Positions 12,128 to 25,066 of a DNA stretch of 64,000 nt are shown one piece after another. Each line of letters opens with the position of its first letter. The stretch's first letter is position 1. Position numbers and translations under genes: made by a program. Under the pieces are notes generated by a model, which was not told the DNA's origin, did not search any database, and saw only the letters and a list, made by a program, of their open reading frames with translations. The DNA comes from Atrichornis clamosus (lineage: Eukaryota > Chordata > Aves > Passeriformes > Menuridae), in assembly GCA_013400975.1 (NCBI GenBank), contig WBMZ01008626.1, positions 496,001 through 560,000 on the forward strand, in the 5' to 3' direction.

Positions 12128-15100
12128 AGGAGATAGCATTGTGAAGGCATAGCCATCCTGGCAGATCCTAAACATGCCCAGCTTACTGCACACGCAAAGA
12201 CTGATCAATGGGTCAGTTCATCACATCTGCTCTTTGTGATCCATGCAAAGACAAAGCTGGTTTTCTGTGAACTGCAACCTGAACTAAACCCTAGCAAAGG
12301 GAAAGATCACCACCAAGAGCAGCTGGCAGTAGTAATCACAGAAGGACAGTAGTCAGCACTGGTAGAGTTGATAGACCTGAATTGCTACCTGGATATTTGA
12401 AGAACTTTTACTTGAGTTATTCGACTACATGTTACTAAAAACAGGTAGGTTAAGCCTGTCCTTAGTCATACAAGGCACTGAACAATCTAGTCTTAAATGA
12501 GATGTGACTGAAACATTTTGGGGGCCAGGTGTCTCTTTGCCTAAAAGGATTAAACCCTTCCTTAACACCACTGCTAAACATGTTTACAAAAGGCAAAGTT
12601 CACAGCAAGAGTTCTTTAATTAAAGAAGAGATCATATTAGAAAACAAGGCAAGCTTTTAATTGTAATTTCACAAACATGTAATAATATAAAGAGAGTATT
12701 ACATACCAAATAATAGTGCTGCCATGATACTATTAATCATTATGTTCATTTTTCTTGAAAAAGAGCAGTATTCAATCTCAGATTAGTTACCCTAGTATCA
12801 TAGAGATGGTAACTCATTCAAATCATGTCCTTATTTCATGGCTATGGAAGCACATCATTTTGCTTGAAAAGTGAAACATCAAATTCTCACAGTACTTTCT
12901 TTTTCTTTTTAAGCATACAATGGACTAAATTCTGACCTTGGTTACACCCATATAACTTCAGAATTGTATGGATGAAACTGACAACAAAATAGGACCGACT
13001 TTGTGAGCCTTTCTACGTATGTTTAATTGAGCTAACCAAACGGGACAAAGTTTTGTGTACAAAGGACTTTTGTATTGGATTTTATTGTAAAAAAACTTTT
13101 TCCCCCATTTCCGCTTCACTCCTTTAGAAAAAAAAAAAAAAAAAGATGAAGCAAGTAGGAACAATGCTAATTACATTTTGTATGCAGTAAGAATGGGCAG
13201 GAGGATGGGGAGGCATGGAAAACAGGCCCCTGCAGAAAATGTGTGGAGGATGAAAACAAAGTTCTCCTGAGATGGATAAAAGTTTCAGTTCCACAGGCTT
13301 TGAAATGAATGGTTCAGATGTTGTGAACACAATGGATAGTAATGATGATTACTTTTGCCAATGCCTATGGTGATGTTATAAGCTAATTATATTAGTCATT
13401 TACGCAAAGGCAAGATGTCTTTGATAACTACTATTTGGAGCAACAATTCAGCATGTTGAGTCACTGTTAAGTCACTCTTAGAGACAGACTCCAATTCAAC
13501 TTACACCCAAATGAGTCTTCAGCAACTTTGTTGGACACAGAAGTTTTTTCTGCATTTAAGCCTTTATACAAAAATCCAGTTCTGGTTATTTTTTCTATAT
13601 ACATTCCTTTTTATTTTTTGCAGTTTGTCCTAATCACCTAATCCACACTTTGTGGGATTGCATTAATGTACATACTGTAACTGAAGATACCTGATGTCCA
13701 TAAAAAGTATTAGTCTCCATTTAGCTGTTTTGACATTTACTACTCTGATTCTTTGGAGCCATTAATTTCTCATTAAATGATAGGAAATCCAGATATATTA
13801 CTCAGTGGGGAACGTAAGCACCAAAATACCATTTGTATAACTGAAAAAAAGTTCTCCTTTAAATCCCTCTTGAGGAATATAACTAAGCACCAGCTTTTCA
13901 TGAAAACCTAAAAGTGCCCATCTTATTAACAAACCAGGGTCATGCCCACAAATCTCATCAAATTCCCCCAGGATATGAACAGATTTTCAGAGAGAGGAAA
14001 AAGGAAAATTAAAGTTAATGCCTGAGGATTTTAAGGGACTTGTCTCCAGGGTTTTCTAGATGTTTCTGTATCATTAGAGGAAGACAGATGTGGCAACCAG
14101 CAACCTATTTTAATATTCCAAGTTACATTCTCTTCTGTAGCTCAAGACTTGCTTGTTAAGAATGAGACTGTGAAAATATTTGATCCTCCAGTCTTTGGAC
14201 TCATCCATCAGAGACTTTAACCCAAAATGGTCAAGACTGAGAAGGGCTAATCAGCTGTTTTAATTTGTCTCCTTGCACAGTTGCTTACCAAGGCCTCTGC
14301 CAGCAAAGCTCTGCTCTGCCATACTATCATGATATGCAGATCACGTCCTATCATCTAACACAGCTCTGTCATCCCCAGTGAAATCTTTCTGTTGGAAAGT
14401 GGAGGGCAGCAAGTGCAGGAGATGTCCACCAACTTTGTGCTAGCAAAAAAATCTTTAGCACAGAAGTCAGTTTTTTTTATGGTGGTAGGGTATAAAAGGG
14501 CACTTACTCAAGACAGAAGCTTTTCTGTAGGTCTGCAAGGCCATAAGTGTCACAAACATCTTTTAAATCTAACACAATTTAGGGGTGCAATGGTAGTAAA
14601 GTGAAATTTATGAGCCCTTCCATGGCACTGTACCTTAAAAGTCAATGAGACAAATGGCAACCTTTGTGCCAATTTCCAGAGCTGCACATACCACACATTC
14701 CTCTGGTTTTGACAGATCAGTCTTCCTAAGGCTTAATGCTCCAGAGCCCGCCTAGCCAGGAGCTCAAAATTATCCCCTCCTTAGATTTTTAGCAAATAAA
14801 CCTGATTTCTGCCCTCCAGGTCACTTGGGATTCTTTACATATTCATGAATCTGATTTCTCAATAACTGTACTATAGCTTTTAGTTGCAGAAAATAAAATT
14901 ACATCTGTGATGAACTTTCTTTGTTTTCAGTTTGTCTCCTGACCTCTGACATCTTAATCCATATTAAGCCAAAGCTTTCAAATCTTGCATATATGACAAC
15001 AATTATAACTAGAATCTGATCAAGTCTTTATGAATAGCCACTGAATAGTTAAATGTGATCTTGTGGGGAAGAGTAGAGCTGTCATCATTGTTAACAGAAA

Positions 15101-18006
15101 GTAGAAAGAGATTTTCAGAAAACTGTGTCGGGACTTCCCCAGACTCAAGTCACTTGAGGCTTGTATTGCTGTGCATCAGGAAAGCCTTCAGTAAGAAGAA
15201 ATAGCAATTCATATGGCAAGGATACAAGATATAAAATTCAGAAATCATTCTTGGTCTCTGCTCACTTTTGTGAGTCAGTAATTTTTACAAGTTACCTTTA
15301 TTGTATATTTCCACTTCATAAATCATTGAAATTGTTTTCAAGCACAAAATTGAAGGAGGCACTCTTAAGGATACGATTTCTACTAGTTCTTATATTAGCT
15401 AATTCCAAGCAACCTGCAAGGTTTGTCAGCGAGAAAATGCTTGTGTTTACACATAAGATATGTACAATAAGTATATTAACTTTTGTAACACAATTTATTC
15501 CAAACATAGTAATTCTCAAGATCACTGACCACACAACACTCTTTGCTTCACAAATCACTGTCCATTTTCCAGCATCCGACCAGCCCTGGTGCTGCTGTTA
15601 CTCTTTTTTTCCATCACGGGGTCAGTTCATTGTTTGATTCGCTTGAACTTCGCCTGATGCCAGGTGTTTAGAGGTGGATGAATAGTGACAATAGCATAAC
15701 ACACATTTCATGAAGAAATGGCTTTTTGAAGGTCAGTTCCAGGAGCTTGAGTTTGAAATGCCATGTGAGTGAATATGGATTACAGGAGAGGACTTGATTC
15801 TTGACCTATGGGCTTTTTGTGCTTGCTAATTTTGAAAGACACTTTAAAGCCTCTCCTGGAGAATCTTTCTTATTTGTACTATCTTTTATCAAAAAAGCAT
15901 TTGATGTCACTTTTTCTTCAGAGAAATCACTTTCTGAGTTTGAAAGTGGGAAGAAGATTCCTCTGTTGGATTGCTTTGTTGCTGGGTCTTTGTGACTTCC
16001 TTAACTTTCAAACACTAACTGTTCATATTTATAAATCTTGTCTGCTAGACAAGAGTGTTAGGAATTTTTTGAGTTGCCATTACACTGTGAAATCCTACTT
16101 GACTCTTGCCCAGATAACACTGACATCCAGCTGTGTAGCTGCAGTTTGAAATCCATCAACATTCAAAACCTAGTTTTTTCAATTTCATCAAGACTTCAGT
16201 TAGTTACAAACTGTTTCCTTTACAAATACTATAAAGCCAGTGAAAATTTACATTTTGCAATATGTTGGTATTTTTGTTGTTTGTGTCTTGTCGTATCAGT
16301 AATATAGAAATGGAAGAAAAAATTGAAAAGCAAAACAAAACATAAAACTGTATAAAATATTTCATTTTCATCCTCTCAGTTTGGCAGCAGTCAGAGGTAA
16401 CATAATTTACACAATTGGCACAAAGATGTCATAATGAGAAATCACAAATATTATCCATGTGATCCACTTCCTAATACAAACAGCTTATCATCTCATTAAG
16501 GTTTATTATTTTTGAGGTAAATTATTCTTAAAGCAAAGTGTACAAAAACCCATAAAGGCCATGTTGTTATGGGATCTGAATGATGAACTACAAGTTAAGT
16601 TCAGCCCTGTTCAAGTGGAGTTCAGGATACAATTTTTTGCTGGTAAGAAAATGGACTACACAATTGTATTATATTTTCTTATCTCCTGCCAAATAACTTC
16701 TGAACTCATCATCCTATTTCAATCCAACCTGAAATGTCAAAGATAACTATGTTTCTGTATAACTTCTGAGAATCAAAAGTGGAAGGAGAGCAGGGACAAG
16801 GTTAGAGCCTCTTCTAATGGGAGGCACAGTTTGGCTCCCTCATCCTCCGTTTGGCCAACCAGGCAGCATTGCACCTTGCCCTGCGGCTTTCCTGCACCTA
16901 GGGGATGATGTCACATGGGAAGGGAGAGAGATTAATTCAGTTCAGGGATTAAGAAACAAAAGCATTAGATCTCATTAGCTCTGCTGTTCTTGGAACAACA
17001 AACCCTCCTCCCCCCTGCCACCTCTATTCTGGTCAGCTTTTCTTTCAATATGTAATAATATTAATCCTTTACAGTTCTCAGCTCTATCTGGCAAGTCCTA
17101 AATTCTCTGATATAGAGGACCAGTTTGTGATTTTTTTTTCCACTCTTGCTCACTTAAGTAGTCTCATTAACCCCACTATTCATGTAAGCCACCTGCTGTT
17201 TGCTTGAGCAAAGAATGCATAAAAGTAAGCAAGAGCTTTGGGAAAAGTAAAATTTCTACTTATACAGTTCACACACCCAGTGCTGCATATGTTGTTAACA
17301 ATGGCACTACAAACACTTCCCATAAAAGAACATTTGGGACCAGATCCGTAGCTTCTTAATTCAATAAGGGTCTGATTTCAACAGAATTTTGGATCAAAGC
17401 CATAAAAAGCAAACTACTTATAGAACCCAGCCTTTTACGAAATGAGCGATTGCTAGTAGGTGTATCACCAACTTTCAGTATTTTAACACCACACCCTGAC
17501 ATATGCGATTATTCATTATTCTGTGGGAAAAAGACCTTTATATGTAAATCCTGGGAATACAGCAGATTAAAATCAGGTAGAGTACTTAAACACATTTGTA
17601 ATAATTAATAAAAAATTACAAACAGGTGAGAGAGGATAACTGCCTCTGAAACATTTATTCTACTAGTAATTTTATTACCATTGAATTCTTGCCAGCCAGG
17701 AAACACCTAGAGGCTCATGTTTCACACCCAGTATTGCAGAGGTGAAAAGGTAGAACATTCTGCCTTAACAAGTATGCAAAGAGCAACTTCAAGCGGAAAC
17801 AAGTTTAGCACCCAGCTCTTACTGGCTCAGCCACAGAGAAACTCTCCATAATAACTTGCTTGGTTGCACAGCTTCTGTGAGACTGAGAGCTTCTTCATTG
17901 GCTCTTGGCTGCAGGGAGGCATGTGGTGTGCAAGCACGCTCCCCAAATCCACTTGCCCTGTGAAGGTTTCCCCTAACTAGCTGCTTTTTCTGCCTGACTC
18001 CATGCC
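12128..18006. other. Unique AT-rich DNA, no gene seen
   Basis: I recognise no gene or repeat family with confidence. A poly(A) run lies near 13129-13145. Around 12920-12960, ACTAAATTCTGACCTTGGTTACACCC resembles an old reptile/bird repeat motif, too weak to name. The open frame at 15161-15637 (158 codons, plus) is low-complexity and hydrophobic without a known motif. A candidate acceptor-donor pair at 12405-12446 is weak. Confidence 0.45.
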
Positions 18007-18019
18007 ATATATATATATA
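18007..18019. repeat. (AT)n microsatellite
   Basis: Short ATATATATATATA run followed by a T tract. Confidence 0.8.
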
Positions 18020-19851
18020 ATTTTTTTTAAAAAGCATATCACAAGTTTATATTTGAAGAGAGCTAGCTAAAGAGCTATGTTATAATCATGCAGGGTACAA
18101 ACTGCGTCTTTTCTAAACCAGCAACAAAATGTTGTAGTGGAATAATTATTCATCTCGCAAAGAATAAATCCTTCTGTTGTAATATACTATACAACCCAGA
18201 GGCATAGTGATCTCTCCAGATGACAGTAATTCTCACTATCCTTATCAAAAATGACAGTTGTTCCTTTGAAGCAGATTACCATGGTAAGGCACTAGCTGAA
18301 AAGCCAGTTTTGTTCTGTCACGATAGGAACCTATCCCAACTCTGCACACACTAACATCTCCTTTCTGTGAAAGCAAATAGAATAATTCTTTTCCATTTCT
18401 CCCTGAGACTTGTATGTCTGTTCATTGTGTGTGAAGTTGACTGATAAACAGAGCAGACAAAGTTGATCTAAATAAAGGCAGCACTGAAATATTTGCTTGG
18501 CTTCAGTCAGATTCCTTCTTCACCTGCAAATATAGGGTCTTAGACATGCCTTTGTTTAGTATTCAGAACTATTACTATTTAGGACACCCAAATAAGCAAG
18601 TGTTAGGCATTTCTTCATTAATGTTGATACATGTATTTCTTCAGTACATGTTTTGTAATGGTGATAAAAAAAAAATGTGTACCAATAAACTCAGAAAATG
18701 GCACTCTAAATACTTCTGTACCGTGCCTGGCATCATCTCTGCCATGAGGAAGAATTGCTTGGTTTTTGCTTTTTAAATACAAGACCACAGCATCGGCTTT
18801 AATGCAGATAAAAATACTGGCACCACTATTGACATTACTGCAGCTAGTACCACATAATCCTCCTGCCCAGAGTACTGGCACAGATGCAAGTAGATACACC
18901 TTGAAAGGAACCGGCTACACACTGAAGTCAGTCCTATTTGGCCCAGGAAGAACAAGGTTTAAAATAAGCACCAGCAAAATGGCATTTTGAATGCCGGTCT
19001 GTATCATCTAGCTCTGGAAACTGCTCTTGTATTCCTTCCCTGGGCAAAATGAAAACGTGGAAAATGAACATGCTTTGGGGTATGATATATTTTCATAATG
19101 ATCATAGTCAAAGCACAGAAACTCGACACAGCTAACAGAGAGAAGGAAAACCTTATATCAAGCCTATGGTAGCATGGAAAAGAACATAATTTTAGGGCAC
19201 ACAAGCCTTTCTTAAGATAGAAATGGAAGCTTTATATTCACATTATGCTTGCAATTGCTCAGGCAGACACTGGTAGCAATCCCATCCTGCTGAGGTGACC
19301 AGTAACACTACCGCGAGCACAGCCCTGTAGTAATCCAAAGGCTCACAGTCATTCTTCAGGAAGGTTTGTCGAACACAATTATAAATTAACAAAAGTAATT
19401 AAATAAACTAATCTGTTCACAAATAATTCATAGAATGGGGAAAGACAAACTAGTAAGGTGAGTCTGTAAATGATGTACATGGGAGAGAGAGAATCCACCT
19501 AGCTGCATGTGTATATTCGTCACATCACTCAAATTTAATTTGCACCAGCAAGAAAGGAGGAGCCTTATCCCTTATCATCTTGCACATGATGAGATCATTT
19601 TCATCTGCGCAAAGTGAACATGGGGTCTTACTTCATCAGAATCCTGCATTCCCATTTAAGCATTTTGCATCTACCACACACTGGTCTAACTGACCAGACA
19701 TATCATCACCTCAGGCATATTGTCAGCCTGCATATGGAGCTAGCTAGGATTAGCTAAAAGATGCAGTTGAAATTATTTTTATAAATAGGAAATAAATAGC
19801 AGGGGGTGGGGGAGACAATGCTGGGTTATTATAGTAAAGGTGGTTTAGTAT
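18020..19851. other. Unique AT-rich DNA, no gene seen
   Basis: Open frames up to 93 codons without recognisable features. No repeat family recognised. Confidence 0.45.
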
Positions 19852-19864
19852 TATATATATATAC
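19852..19864. repeat. (TA)n microsatellite
   Basis: TATATATATATA run, then CATATGG. Confidence 0.75.
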
Positions 19865-20107
19865 ATATGGAGAATTTATACTTTGTTATAATTTGTTAGC
19901 ACTCTGGACACATCATTTTTCATCATGTACTTTGAATGAGAGAAAGATACACTTTATAAGAATCCTCTATGCTTATATTATAGCATCATTCTCTCTTAAT
20001 AGCCTTCTGGCTATCCACATGCTTCATAGTAGAAATTATCTGCCAAAATCACTTAATGCTGAAGATATCATGGGACTGCAGGAAAAAGTCCACATCATAG
20101 TTTGTCT

Positions 20108-20181
20108 TCATTTCTTCTTCAATTTCTTTATTTTTTCATCAATCACAATAGTTGATTCCTTAATGGTGCCCTTGAGAATCC
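20108..20181 (-). other. Candidate terminal exon (weak)
   Basis: On the minus strand a strong polypyrimidine acceptor (GACTTTCTGCTTTCTTGGTAG) ends at 20182. It is followed by an open frame reading ILKGTIKESTIVIDEKIKKL and four more lysine-rich residues, then TGA at 20110-20108. No AATAAA is obvious close downstream. A decayed coding sequence or chance are both possible. I do not recognise the peptide. Confidence 0.15.
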
Positions 20182-20686
20182 CTACCAAGAAAGCAGAAAG
20201 TCCACAGACTCTCTCTCAGTCAGATGTTTCAAGTGTTCTCTGAGGATCTTGTAAATCTTCTCTAATACAGAATGGATCATTCAGGTCTCAAAATGTTTAG
20301 TATAATCTCTCCTCCAGTCAGCCTAAGGGGACCACAATCCTCAGGGCTGCAGCCCTTCCCCTAATTTCTGAGGTTTTGAAAATGTCAAGACTAATCATAG
20401 ATTCACATAGGGTTTTTTTAAATAAATTGCTTGACCTTTGTGTTTCATAGATATTCCAACAGATGCAAGCCAATTACAAGGAAAGTTTGTCACCATTTTT
20501 TTTCCTTGGAATATTCATTGTTCTTCCTGCTACTACCAGAAGCAGCTTTTAAGACTTCTGAAAATCTAGAGTTGTTGCTGATCTGACCTCAAACCATTCT
20601 GCAGCTACAAGTTCCCTCCTGGCTGCATGCAAGCAGAGGAAATTTCTTCTCTCATAATCTACAAGAATTACCACAGTAATACATCA

Positions 20687-20895
20687 GTAGTAAGAATAAT
20701 ACTCAAAGCATGTGAGATGCTTTTTATTAACTGCTTTCATAGAGTTTTACAAAGGTGAGGAGACATTACTGCCATTTTTAAGGAGAAAACTCAAGCATTG
20801 GGCAAGGTTATGTGCTCAAGGTCACCCAGTAGATGAAGGGCAGAGCTGGAAACACAGACTTGGTTTTATAAGGCCACACATACTATTCTAACCTT
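20687..20895 (+). repeat. MIR SINE remnant
   Basis: The central core is easily aligned to MIR: TTTTTAAGGAGAAAACTCAAG, CTCAAGGTCACCCAGTAGAT, GAAGGGCAGAGCTGGAAACAC. The MIR consensus is TTTTACAGATGAGGAAACTGAGG, CCAAGGTCACACAGCTAG, TGGCAGAGCTGGGATTC. The 5' part (AGTAAGAATAATACTCAAAGC ... GAGTTTTACAAAGGTGAGG) also fits. Both tRNA-derived end and tail are diverged. An ancient element predating the amniote split. Confidence 0.75.
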
Positions 20896-22590
20896 ATTAA
20901 CATGAGTCAGTGTAGTTCAGCAGATTAACCAATCAATCACACACTTTTTCTATTTTCCATTTTAATGTGGGCTCTGACACCTAGTCCCTCTAATAGCCTT
21001 GGTTAAGCCACTGAGAGGAATCACTTTGTATAGGCTAATGTCAAGGGTTTTTCTTCCTCACATGCAATTTAGGTTTTCATAATTTGCTTCCTGACTCTTA
21101 TACTTGCTCAAGGATAGACATATTTAATAATTGACTTTTTTAATTGCGTAACTTACACTGACAAGTCCTGATTGATGCAATCTGTAGATTTGCGCCCCCA
21201 AAAATGTCTTTAAGGTGCAAAACCATGCATTCCACCTGTACAGATCTAAATATGTGTACACCAAACGACCCTTCAGAAATATGACCTACAATGATGCCAG
21301 ATGATACATAATAGTTGTCCATAAGTCTCTAAAATGCCATATTATTTTAAATTGCCATTTAAGTATCCTAAAATAGGAACGAACATTCACAGACCACATT
21401 ATGAATAACATAATTCAGCTAAATTTGCCAGGAGGTTGGAGGAATTATCTCATTGACCCAAGACCCAAATCTGGTCCTCTCTTTGCTTATTCTGGCTGAA
21501 AACCAGTCAGTTACATCCACAAAGAACACAAATAAGATTTTCCAGCACTTCACAATATTAAGGCCTGAGCAGGGTCTCTCAACAGTTTTCAGTGTCATTT
21601 CAAGTGTCACACCTCTGTGTTCTGGCAGCGGATACTTGTATACGTGGAGAATAAGTGACTCAGCAAAGCATGTCTCTAGAATTCAGTGCAATGAGACTTT
21701 GATGCAGATACTGTAACACCACTGTTCCTTTGGAAGCATGGTATGGATTCAAGGAAGGGACACATGTGATTTTTCCCTTCTCAGATGCCTTGCTACAAAA
21801 GGCAGAAGGCAGAAAGAAAAGGGCCGTTGGAAGACAACCTGCAATTTAGAGCATTCACCCTAAAAACATTATCTGAAGATGATGGGATAATATAGAGATT
21901 CTCTCAAAGAGAACAACTTTTCTACTCAAAGGTATAGGAACACCACTAAGATTTCCTCAAATTCTCATCAACATTTCTCATTATTGTCCCTCTTCTACCA
22001 TCATTATTGACCTTGAAAGCTAAGGTAGTGTCCTTCATCAATAGCATATCTAACATAGCCATAAAGTACTTTAAGATATTAGGTGAGGTTTGGATTTTTC
22101 CTTACATTTCCTGGCTATAAATGAAGGAACTGATGGACAACTTGTAGGATTCCTATATTTTCTTAATGAACATCCCTTGGGATACTTTCTTTTCAATGGG
22201 TCTATCCCCTTCATTTCCTATTCCTAACATTTGCGGTGGAGTTACTTGAGAAGTAGCAGGTAAGCTAAAATTTCAAATATAGTTTATTCCTTTTATAAGA
22301 AAGGTTGTTAATACAAATACAGAAATAAACACCTATGTGAAAAACACAGACTGTGAAAAGGGAAATACCTTTAGCAGGAGTAGCTTGTGCAACTCTTCCT
22401 AGTTTTTATTCCAGCCAAAGTTACTAAGCCACCATTCTACAGAGGTGTTACACCTAGTGTGAGTGTCATGGAGAACTGTGAAGTTTCCTCATATAGCATA
22501 GCACCATTACAGAAACAGCTGGGTTAAAAATAACTTCAAGCTTTTCTACTCGGAAGTATTCCTGAAGCTTTAAAATGTTTCCTTTCTTAC
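20896..22590. other. Unique AT-rich DNA, no gene seen
   Basis: No repeat or supported gene. A good donor (GTAGCAG|GTAAGC) occurs on the plus strand at 22260, but no matching acceptor with a good pyrimidine tract sits at exon distance. Confidence 0.4.
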
Positions 22591-22716
22591 CTGATGCTTT
22601 AATACTTTCATTATGTTCCAGACCACAATGGCGACAGCAAAAGCATCATCTTTTTTCTCCTATTCTTCTGACAAAGGATAGTACTTCTCTTTAGTGACAA
22701 ATAATTGCATCTACAC
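22591..22716 (-). other. Candidate internal exon, 126 nt
   Basis: On the minus strand a pyrimidine-rich acceptor (CACTTCTGTGTGTGTTTACTACAG) precedes 22716, and a near-consensus donor (CATCAG|GTAAGA) follows 22591. One frame reads MQLFVTKEKYYPLSEE, a TAG stop, then EKKDDAFAVAIVVWNIMKVL, with an earlier TAG as its second codon. The protein-like composition with two stops would suit a non-coding RNA exon, a pseudo-exon or chance. No family recognised. An alternative is that only the last ATG (MKVLKHQ) is coding. Confidence 0.25.
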
Positions 22717-24184
22717 CTGTAGTAAACACACACAGAAGTGTGGCAATTTGGAATGCAGAAGTCCACAGTGCAACATCTCTTCATTTTGCGTTTGCTTCCT
22801 TGCCCTCATGTAAGCTGTGGCTGCCATGACCCTCTCCCACAAGTGGCACCATGTTGGTCTGTAGCAGTAAGGCCCTTGTTCAGGAGGAGACCACTCTTCT
22901 CCATGGCATCCACTTCAAACCCAGTGTCCTACAGCATTGCAGGGATGGAACAGTAAGCCCAGCCTAAGTCCTGGCATGCACGTGAATTGCTTCTAAAGAG
23001 GGCAGTGAAGTGTTTTCCAAGATGAGTGAGAAAGAGAGGGACAGAACTGCTCTGAACAAACTTAAAAATATCTGACCATCAAACTGGTCCTTGGTAATCA
23101 AAACAGACTCACTCTATCTACTACAGTTCATGCATGAGCACAAAAGAACAAGATTCTCCTTGTGGTGGTCTTCAAGAGCATTTCCTCTTTTGGATAAGAA
23201 TTGCCAACCAGCAAAACTCATATATCTGTCCTCTACGTAGCGTTCTTCACCCAACTCAGTATGGCAGACATCTTAGAGGTAAGAGAAGAGCAGAATGTTG
23301 AAAAAGGGTGGAGTCCTTCCACCTCTTCACAGCTGTAAAATTCAATGAGTTAGGGTCAAGTAAGGCAGCAGGATGAGGCAGCCTGAGAAGTACAAAGCTT
23401 TTTACTTTTCACCCTTGTCCTGGTGGTTGTTAACACTGAGTAGAGCCTGTCCTACGAAAGGTTTTCTTTGTGTATAATACAACATTTTGTAGAATCAATA
23501 ACATCTCAGACCAAAGAAAAACTACCAACAGTCTCCTTCCCAGGAACAGCATATTCTCAATTCTTGTTCACGTCTTTATCCGCCAGCTGTTTTAACTGAT
23601 TAGTCAAAGGCACACTCCTTGTTGACATAAAATGTGTGGCAAAAACAAGTGTATAAATGAATAATTATTTCCAACACTTGCAATGAGATTAAGCGCTTAT
23701 TGGATTAGGAAAGTAACAGGATTTAATGGGGTCATTTATGCCACAACTCTAGTATAAAAATATACAGTGCATTCATACATATCAGATTACTACCTCTATT
23801 GTCCATCTAGCTATAACCATTTAAATATTTTATCTACACAGCACTAATACATTTCTGGTCTCTTCCTTTTTAGTGCTCTACAGGTGGGTGTCCTTGGGCA
23901 TCTCTGTAGTGAACACGTGACAGAGCTGTTATTGCCATTAGTGAACATGCATTTTTCTGCATGAGCTAATTTCAGTATAACTTTCCCAGATCTGGGGAGC
24001 TGCCTTTTAAGTTTCAAATACGTAAACAAAATGCCACTTTCATTGCTTCTCCTCCCTCTGTATGTTGCTGGACTCACCACAAGCACTGCCAGTCTTCAAT
24101 GCAGTGTCTCTAGAGCTTCCTGGGAAAAAGAAAGGAACAGGAAAGGATTATTTCTCAAACTCACATATGAACCACTGTATCAGC
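22717..24184. other. Unique DNA, no gene seen
   Basis: No repeat recognised. Around 23640-23740 there is a run of homeodomain-like cores (GAATAATTATT, GAGATTAAGC, TTGGATTAGG, GGATTTAATGG) that could be part of a conserved element. At 23279 a good plus-strand donor (TTAGAG|GTAAGA) follows a short stretch reading MADILE, too little to call. Confidence 0.4.
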
Positions 24185-24397
24185 TGTGTTTGGCAAGGTT
24201 TTGGTGGCAGGAGGGTTGTAGGGGTGACCTCTGTGAAAAAGGGCTGGGGGCTCCCCCATGCAGGACACAGCCAGTTCCAGTGAGCTCCCCAGCAGACTCA
24301 CCACAGGACACCACTGAGCCCATCAGGGAATTTGGTCTGTCTCTGTGAAAACATACTTAGGAAAGGGTGGAAAACACTGGATAGCCAGAGGAGGAGC

Positions 24398-24412
24398 GGG
24401 GGAGGGGGCGGG
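24398..24412 (+). other. G-rich run, possible G-quadruplex
   Basis: GGGGGAGGGGGCGGG inside the LTR, preceded by GGAGGAGC. Three long G runs plus neighbouring GG pairs could fold into a quadruplex; four separate GGG runs are present only if the five-G runs are split. Confidence 0.35.
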
Positions 24413-24720
24413 AAAAAGGAGTGAAAAACAACAGAGGAAACACCAAGGTCAGAGGAGGAGATTCTTCAGGTACCAGAACTGGTATTCCCCAGCAGCCCAA
24501 GGAGGGGACCACACAAGAGTTTGATAGACATTTTTGAAGAAACTGCAACTCAGGAAGAGCCCACACTGGAACAGGTTTCTTCCTGAAGGATTGCAGCCCA
24601 TGGAGAGGACCCACACTGGAGCAGGGGAAAAGTGTGAGGAGGAAGGAGCAGCAGAGAGAAGCTGTTGTACACTAACTGTAACCCACATTCCCCATCCTCC
24701 CTGCGATGCTCAGTGTGGCA

Positions 24721-24783
24721 GTGAGAGGAGTCGGGACTGAAGGAATGAAGTTANGTGAGAGGAGACTGAAGGAATGAAGTTAA
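24721..24783. other. Assembly gap (single N) with false duplication
   Basis: N at 24754. The 33 bases before it (24721-24753, GTGAGAGGAGTCGGGACTGA...) are repeated after it at 24755-24783, with TCGG missing from the second copy. This is most simply explained as two contig ends that overlap but were not merged. Confidence 0.85.
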
Positions 24784-25066
24784 GCCTGGGAAAGGGGGAA
24801 AGAAGGGAGTTGTCTTAATGTTTGTGTCCTTGTTTCTCACTACACAAATCTATTTAAACTGGCAATAAATTAAATTTGTTTTCCCACGTTGAGCCTGTTT
24901 TGCTGGTGACAGTAACTGGCAAAGGATCTCCCTGTCCTTACCTTGACTTGCAAGCTTTCTCTTTCTCATTCTTGTTTTTTTCATATTTTCTTCCCATGTC
25001 CAGCTCCAGAGGAGGGGGATGCAGCTGGGTGGGCATTTGGCTGTTAGCCAAGATTAACCCATCACA

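Larger units (their letters stand above)
24185..25066 (+). mobile_element. Diverged solo LTR, same superfamily as the first LTR
   Basis: Starts TGTGTTTGGCAAGGTTTTGG (the usual GGGTTTGCA near the 5' end is missing) and ends AGATTAACCCATCACA, TG...CA termini. Shared landmarks with the LTR at 6951-8010, in the same order: AAGGTTTTGGTGGCAG, AACACCAAGGTCAGAGGAGG, CAGGTACCAGAACTGG, CACACTGGAGCAGGGG, TTTTGCTGGTGACAGTAACTGG, TCTCCCTGTCCTTACCTTGA, GTCCAGCTCCAGAGG. An intact AATAAA is at 24864-24869. Flanks (TCAGC / CCATT) show no target-site duplication. Length and subfamily differ from the first LTR, so they are separate insertions. It contains an assembly gap. Confidence 0.75.

Noticed and set aside
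6951..25066. The two LTRs as ends of one provirus
   Set aside because: They differ in length and sequence, lie about 16 kb apart, and no gag, pol or env lies between them.
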